DNA of 9,523 nucleotides from DATCDR01 sp036510575 (GTDB taxonomy: Bacteria; Actinomycetota; Acidimicrobiia; Acidimicrobiales; Bog-793). The stretch is from positions 1-9,523 of the forward strand of contig DATCDR010000192.1 of NCBI GenBank assembly GCA_036510575.1. Reading direction: 5' to 3'. This document shows positions 6,754-9,523 of the stretch, in pieces; positions within the stretch are counted from its first letter, which is position 1; the number at the start of each line of letters is the position of its first letter. Below the pieces are notes generated by a model. It did no database searches. It saw only the letters and a list, made by a program, of their open reading frames with translations, and was not told where the DNA came from. The position numbers and the translations under genes are program-made.

Positions 6754-6915
6754 ATGAAAACGGGCGTCGAAGTTTGTGTCGAGTGCGCTGAAGACCTTGA
6801 GCACTGCCATGGCGTGGCGATAGTCCAGATCGACGAGTCCTATGAGTGTTCAGACGATCCCGAGTGCCGGCTGACGATCGAGCAGCATCGGTGGGTGGCG
6901 GCTGCAGAAAGCTGA
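6754..6915 (+). CDS. Small Cys/His-rich putative zinc-binding protein (53 aa)
   Basis: The short product MKTGVEVCVECAEDLEHCHG continues with a VAIVQIDESYECSDDPEC stretch and ends near QHRWVAAAES. It carries C8, C11, H17, C18, H19, C32, C38 and H45, suited to bind one or two zinc ions. I recall similar small actinobacterial proteins with CxxC, then (E/D)HCHG, then ECxDPxC, of unknown function. The ATG at 6754 was chosen because the Cys motif begins just after it; the same frame is open upstream but reads as antisense of the topoisomerase remnant. Only AAGG two bases before the ATG could be a ribosome site, so expression is uncertain. It lies on the strand opposite its neighbours. A chance open frame cannot be fully excluded, but the spacing of Cys/His residues and strong family resemblance speak against it. 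Confidence 0.65.
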   Translation: MKTGVEVCVECAEDLEHCHGVAIVQIDESYECSDDPECRLTIEQHRWVAAAES

Positions 6916-7110
6916 GCTGCTCTTGGGGACGGAGACTCAAGGATCTCGAGGAGTGGTGACGACGTAGAAGGTTGGTAGCACGAGCCCTGCGTTGTGTTAG
7001 CCGGCGGATTTCGAATTTTGGCCTGCTGCGCTTGCGACCGCCACTGAGCAAGGTCGACTTGACAAGTGATCCCCTAAGCCTCACGACCAACCACCGTCCT
7101 CTGTCGACTA

Positions 7111-7476
7111 TCAAACATCGCCGGCATCCTTCTGGAATGGCATACCCTGGCGCTCCGACCTCGGCCGGCCGGGATTGCGCATCTCGCCGACGTGGCTCGG
7201 CAGTCGAACTGCTTCGGAGAGCGCCTGGCGCAGCAAGAACTCAATCTGAGCGTTAGCGCTCCGTAACTCGCTGCCAGCCCACCTGGCGAGGGCGTCGTGG
7301 ACGGTGGGGTCGAGACGAAGCAAAATGCGGGCCAGTGGGGATGACGGCGTGACATCGCCTCCGCCCAGTAGCCGGTAGTGAACGGGCAGTGTGACCTGTT
7401 GACCGATTGCTTTAGAGATGTTGTCGCGTGACAGAGGGACGTTCGACGGCCCACCGCTTTGATCACGCGAGGTCAT
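7111..7476 (-). CDS. Ribbon-helix-helix (Arc-like) DNA-binding protein
   Basis: The 121-aa protein has a C-terminal half with the Arc/MetJ-type fold: a short strand LLRLDPTVHDAL (52-63), then RWAGSELRSANAQIEFLLRQAL (65-86). SANAQIEFLLRQAL is the usual second helix of such proteins, which dimerise and contact DNA through the paired strand. The first 48 residues (Gly/Ser/Pro rich, with LSRDNISKAIGQQVTLPVHYRLL) are not part of the RHH core and I do not recognise them. Many RHH proteins of this kind regulate their own operon or act as antitoxins, but no partner toxin gene is next to it: downstream is a 195-nt gap (6916-7110) with no recognisable feature, then the oppositely oriented zinc-binding gene. 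The ATG at 7476 is preceded by AAAG only, so the ribosome site is weak. Confidence 0.75.
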   Translation of the reverse strand: MTSRDQSGGPSNVPLSRDNISKAIGQQVTLPVHYRLLGGGDVTPSSPLARILLRLDPTVHDALARWAGSELRSANAQIEFLLRQALSEAVRLPSHVGEMRNPGRPRSERQGMPFQKDAGDV

Positions 7477-7800
7477 TTTGCTTTAGCTCGAAGCCGACGC
7501 CTGGATTGCGACTGCCAGCGCCCAAGGAGCGAGCACAGCGCGCACGTACGCTATTAGGCACTCAGTCCTTGAAGTGATAGCGCCCCGGTGATCCTGTGGC
7601 TCGAGCCGTCGCCGAAAACTTGCTGTCTAGACACCGACGGGGCGTAAGAAAGAACGGTCTGCCCGAACTTGGGTTCTAGGAGTCGACGCAACGCCTGAGT
7701 AATCAGGAGTTGTGATGAGCGAAGAAGCACAGAGGGGTCGCCCGCGATGCAGGCGACCACTCTGCCGCCGCACGACCAACAGCGATCGCGATGACCCTGC
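7477..7800. other. Non-coding or unresolved 324-bp region between the RHH and sigma genes
   Basis: No convincing gene is seen in either direction. It holds a 7-bp stem-loop at 7736-7758 and, on the plus strand, an ATG at 7715 with an AGGAG ribosome site (see separate entries). The promoter of the RHH gene should be at the left end, near 7480-7540, but no clear -35/-10 pair stands out there. Confidence 0.5.
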
Positions 7801-7900
7801 TCAATCCAAAGTTGTTGGCCGTGTACACCCGGACGACGGTAGGCCCGATTCGCGGTGCTTTGAAATGCCTGTCTCCTCGTGCGGTGATCGCACCGACTGA
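7715..7900 (+). CDS. Doubtful small ORF with a strong ribosome-binding site, antisense to the sigma tail
   Basis: AGGAG at 7705-7709, 5 nt before the ATG at 7715, is the best-placed Shine-Dalgarno sequence of any small frame here. The 61-aa product is Arg-rich (GRPRCRRPLCRRTT) with no recognised domain, and its last 100 nt are antisense to the 3' end of the sigma gene. Composition is what a shadow frame in GC-rich DNA would give. It could be a degraded gene start whose body is lost. Listed because of the ribosome site only. Confidence 0.2.
   Translation: MSEEAQRGRPRCRRPLCRRTTNSDRDDPAQSKVVGRVHPDDGRPDSRCFEMPVSSCGDRTD
7736..7758 (-). terminator. Candidate stem-loop terminator of the sigma gene
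   Basis: GGTCGCC (7736-7742) and GGCGACC (7752-7758) form a perfect 7-bp stem with a 9-nt loop, about 43 nt after the sigma stop codon. There is no U-tract on either side, so it would be a GC-rich, T-poor terminator of a kind common in Actinomycetota, or simply a structured element. Confidence 0.3.
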
Positions 7901-8772
7901 AGGTCGAGAAGGCCGATGGTCTCCGGATCAGCGACAAGTTCGATGCCGACTACCCGGCCGCGACGCACCGTGAAGTCGAACACTGCCATGGGTCGCCCGC
8001 CCACCGATACAACTGCTCCCGCCGTACCGTTTACGAGGGCGAGCTTGGCAGCTTTTGCTCCGCCGGCAAAGACTCGTGCGACGGCGTCAACACCGCGCAT
8101 CTCCTTACTTAAGTCTGGCGCTCCCGCGTTTGCTCTCGCTACGGCGAGATCGACCGCAACCGTGTCGGCTCTCAGGATTATGTCGGGGTCGAGCAGCCGG
8201 AGCAATGCCGCGAAGTCTCCCGCGCGCGCGGCGGCGAGGAACGCGGCGACCACCTCGCGCTGCGCCGAGGCTGATGCATCGGGGAAGGAGGGGTCTGACT
8301 GCACGCGCCGTCGGGCGCGACTTGCAAGTTGACGCGAAGCAACCGGAGTCCGGCCCACGATCGGGGCGATCTCTTCGAACGAAACCGCGAACATGTCATG
8401 CAATACAAAGGCGAGCCGCTCAGCCGGAGCCAAGCTGTCGAGCACTACTAACAAAGCCAGTCCGACCGAGTCGGCAAGCAACGCCTCGTCCTCTGGAGAA
8501 TTTATCGTCGCTCGATCTGGGACCTCCTCGGGCGGAACTTCCGTCTTGGCGCTCCTGGCTCGCAGCATGTCGAGGCAAACCCGTGCCACGACAGTGGTCA
8601 GCCAACCCGCAAGATTGTCGATGGCATCCGAATCGCTGCGGCTAAGCCGGAGCCACGCCTCTTGAACGGCGTCGTCGGCTTCGTAGCCGGAGCCGAGCAT
8701 TCGGAGCGCGACTGCCCGAAGGTGTTCGCGCTGGGATTCAAAGCGCTGGGCGAGCAGGTCACGGTCGCTCAT
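7801..8772 (-). CDS. ECF sigma factor with fused SnoaL-like C-terminal domain (ECF41/ECF56, SigJ-like)
   Basis: The 323-aa protein directs RNA polymerase to specific promoters. Sigma region 2 includes YEADDAVQEAWLRL (30-43) and LAGWLTTVVARVCLDMLR (54-71). Region 4 (107-157) includes LAPAERLAFVLHD and the DNA-contact helix FEEIAPIVGRTPVASRQLASRARRR. A SnoaL-like NTF2-fold domain follows (about 168-290: QREVVAAFLAAARAGDF, LDPDIILRAD, GIELVADPE). In ECF41-type factors this domain takes the place of an anti-sigma factor and modulates activity in cis. I see neither the DGGGK nor the WLPEP motif typical of ECF41 proper, so the related ECF56 group is an alternative. The ATG at 8772 is preferred over GTG 8778 because GAGAGGA lies 7 nt upstream. 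The last 31 residues (SVRSPHEET...TTLD) exceed the family and look like read-through. It is divergent from the DUF1059 gene. Confidence 0.92.
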   Translation of the reverse strand: MSDRDLLAQRFESQREHLRAVALRMLGSGYEADDAVQEAWLRLSRSDSDAIDNLAGWLTTVVARVCLDMLRARSAKTEVPPEEVPDRATINSPEDEALLADSVGLALLVVLDSLAPAERLAFVLHDMFAVSFEEIAPIVGRTPVASRQLASRARRRVQSDPSFPDASASAQREVVAAFLAAARAGDFAALLRLLDPDIILRADTVAVDLAVARANAGAPDLSKEMRGVDAVARVFAGGAKAAKLALVNGTAGAVVSVGGRPMAVFDFTVRRGRVVGIELVADPETIGLLDLQSVRSPHEETGISKHRESGLPSSGCTRPTTLD

Positions 8773-8799
8773 GGTCACATCCTCTCGCTCTCTCTCGTT
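8773..8799 (+). promoter_or_regulatory. Candidate ECF41-like promoter for the DUF1059 gene
   Basis: GGTCACA (8773-8779), a 16-nt spacer, then CGTT (8796-8799). This resembles the ECF41 motif as I recall it (TGTCACA, 16 nt, CGTC) with one mismatch in each element. Transcription would start near 8806 and leave a leader of about 55 nt before the GTG at 8860. The -35 element lies inside the sigma gene's ribosome-site-to-ATG spacer. Confidence 0.5.
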
Positions 8800-8807
8800 T
8801 TACATAT

Positions 8808-8834
8808 GACGAGAGGTAACCGGTCGATGTGACC
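8808..8834 (-). promoter_or_regulatory. Candidate ECF41-like autoregulatory promoter of the sigma gene
   Basis: On the minus strand GGTCACA (8834-8828), a 16-nt spacer, then CGTC (8811-8808). It differs from the ECF41 motif I recall (TGTCACA, 16 nt, CGTC) only at the first base. A start near 8801 gives a short leader that includes the GAGAGGA ribosome site at 8786-8780. Autoregulation by the encoded sigma factor is usual for this group and is inferred here. Confidence 0.6.
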
Positions 8835-8859
8835 GAGGACAAGAGGAGGGATCCAGACC

Positions 8860-9096
8860 GTGAAGACGATGACATGTAAGCAGTTGGGTGGACCATGTGA
8901 TTTCCGCCACAGCGCCAACACCGCTGATGAAGTGATCAAGGCACAAGATCGCCACTTAAATGAAGTGGTCGCGGGCGGTGACAGCGCGCACGAGGTGGCC
9001 CTAAAGGAGATGAAGGGCAGGTGGAAGCATCCCATTTCGGGAATGGGGTGGTACAAGCAGGCAAAGCGTGACTTTGTTGCACTTCCGGAGGATTGA
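8860..9096 (+). CDS. DUF1059 family small protein
   Basis: The 78-aa product shows the whole DUF1059 pattern: MTCKQLGGPCDF (4-15), a TADEVIKAQDRHLNEVV helix, and KEMKGRWKHPISGMGWYKQA towards the end. The Cys pair (C6 and C13) with nearby His residues is conserved in the family and may bind metal or be redox-active; no function is established. The GTG at 8860 was chosen because AGGAGGG (8844-8850) lies 9 nt upstream; the next ATG at 8869 is too far from it, although the conserved part begins there. It is divergent from the sigma gene and preceded by the candidate ECF-type promoter, so it is a probable target of that factor. The following 9099-9489 sequence is a degenerate gene on the same strand. 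Confidence 0.85.
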   Translation: MKTMTCKQLGGPCDFRHSANTADEVIKAQDRHLNEVVAGGDSAHEVALKEMKGRWKHPISGMGWYKQAKRDFVALPED

Positions 9097-9098
9097 TC

Positions 9099-9489
9099 TC
9101 AAACGAGAGCGCCCGAAACTCCCCTGGGATCTTCCCGAGGCGCTAATTGGGAACCCCCAGCGCTCGATGTCTGGAAGGACATCACGCCACTTGCTCGAAA
9201 CGAGTTCATTTGCTGGGTCGAAATCGTCGCGACGAACTGGTGCGAGCACGGTTGGGGCTCACGCGAGGAAAAGGAAGCATCTCAGGAATTCCTGGATCTT
9301 CAGCGGAGCACCGCTGCCGACACTGGCTTGACATATACGGTGCGGTTCGACCTAGGAGTGCAGTGGAGCACCGGCGCTCTGACCGGACTTCCGGAGATGG
9401 TAGGCAACCATGAGGGCCAGATATCGGTGTTGACCAGGGAGAACGGGCGCGAGGTGCCGAAGTGGTCGTGTTACTACGCGACGCTGTGA
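9099..9489 (+). pseudogene. Degenerate YdeI/OmpD-associated-like (bacteriocin-protection family) fragment
   Basis: Two adjacent frames carry pieces of one known protein type. Frame 2 reads PKLPWDLPEALIGNP up to about 9157; frame 1 then reads ALDVWKDITPLARNEFICWVE (9163-9222). Together they match the family segment DLxxAL..NPxAxxxWxxLTPLARNExICWVExAK. The change of frame falls at CCCCC (9154-9158), where one extra base would restore it. After ICWVE the family-typical GKRRPCCWPGC segment is not found in any frame. Frame 1 stays open as far as a TGA at 9487-9489 (about 130 codons from 9097) with a protein-like but unrecognised end (YTVRFDLGVQWS, ISVLTRENGREVPKW). No start codon opens this frame. 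Frame 3 offers RARLGLTRGKG, a faint match to the family's Arg-rich helix. The role was probably enzymatic or protective; nothing intact is left here. Confidence 0.55.
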
Positions 9490-9523
9490 GCTGGGACTAC
9501 GCGGCGGGCTCTGGAAGCTCGAA
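9490..9523. other. Window end, nothing recognised
   Basis: The last 34 bases hold no recognisable coding or regulatory signal. Confidence 0.4.

Larger units (their letters stand above)
8773..8834. repeat. 62-bp two-arm dyad spanning the divergent promoters
   Basis: GGTCACATC (8773-8781) pairs with GATGTGACC (8826-8834), and CTCTCGT (8792-8798) pairs with ACGAGAG (8809-8815). Both arm pairs share one centre at 8803.5, and the gap between outer and inner arms is exactly 10 nt on each side. The symmetry gives each strand the same promoter-like sequence. The arms match without mismatch, so chance is unlikely. Confidence 0.85.

Noticed and set aside
7058..7090. TTGACA near 7059 as a plus-strand sigma-70 -35 element
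   Set aside because: No acceptable -10 at 16-18 nt and no gene follows on that strand at a useful distance.
6458..7114. Whole 218-aa minus-strand frame as one intact protein
   Set aside because: Only the last 60 or so residues look like a real protein (topoisomerase IB end); the rest is Arg/Ser-rich noise and is antisense to the Cys/His gene.
1..9523. tRNA, rRNA, CRISPR array or insertion sequence
   Set aside because: No cloverleaf-like segments, no regularly spaced direct repeats, and no transposase or terminal inverted repeats were seen on either strand.

Overview
The window is a GC-rich (about 60% by eye) bacterial segment, most likely from Actinomycetota. Supporting this are a stand-alone LigC-type ATP-dependent ligase with a LigD-type primase-polymerase, an F420-type luciferase-like oxidoreductase, an ECF sigma factor with a fused SnoaL-like domain, and a DUF1059 gene. 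A putative-Ig (He_PIG) surface protein with a short cysteine-containing C-terminal tail hints at Thermoleophilia. The class-level guess is weak; the phylum-level guess is fairly safe.

Layout. (1) 1-486, plus strand: the 3' end of a He_PIG-repeat protein whose tail is broken by an apparent one-base frameshift near 422-425; coding-like sequence continues in other frames to about 700. (2) 727-1650, minus: an LLM-class flavin oxidoreductase. (3) 5702-1878, minus: a compact four-gene DNA-repair operon, in transcription order a PrimPol (LigD polymerase family) gene, a HhH-PHP phosphoesterase gene (ATGA overlap), an ATP-dependent DNA ligase gene (33-nt gap) and a two-module dimeric alpha/beta-barrel (EthD-like) protein gene (37-nt gap). 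(4) 6441-5950, minus: a NUDIX hydrolase upstream of the operon. (5) 6458 to about 6740, minus: a frameshifted C-terminal remnant of DNA topoisomerase IB, followed on the plus strand by a 53-aa Cys/His small protein at 6754-6915. (6) 7111-7476, minus: a ribbon-helix-helix (Arc-like) protein. (7) 7801-8772, minus: an ECF41/ECF56-type sigma factor, divergent from a DUF1059 gene (8860-9096, plus). (8) 9099-9489, plus: a degenerate YdeI/OmpD-associated-like fragment in two frames.

How the genes work together. The repair operon holds a polymerase/primase, a probable phosphoesterase or nuclease, and a nick-sealing ligase, i.e. the activities needed for gap filling and short-patch repair independent of the main replicative machinery. 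The NUDIX hydrolase and the dead topoisomerase IB next to it fit a genome-maintenance neighbourhood. No Ku gene is visible here.

The most striking signal is the 62-bp dyad at 8773-8834 between the sigma gene and DUF1059. Each half reads as an ECF41-like promoter (GGTCACA, 16 nt, CGTC or CGTT), one pointing to each gene, with their -10 elements facing each other. This predicts a mutually exclusive pair of promoters read by the sigma factor itself. Several broken genes carry indels at homopolymer runs, so sequencing or assembly error must be excluded before calling them pseudogenes.
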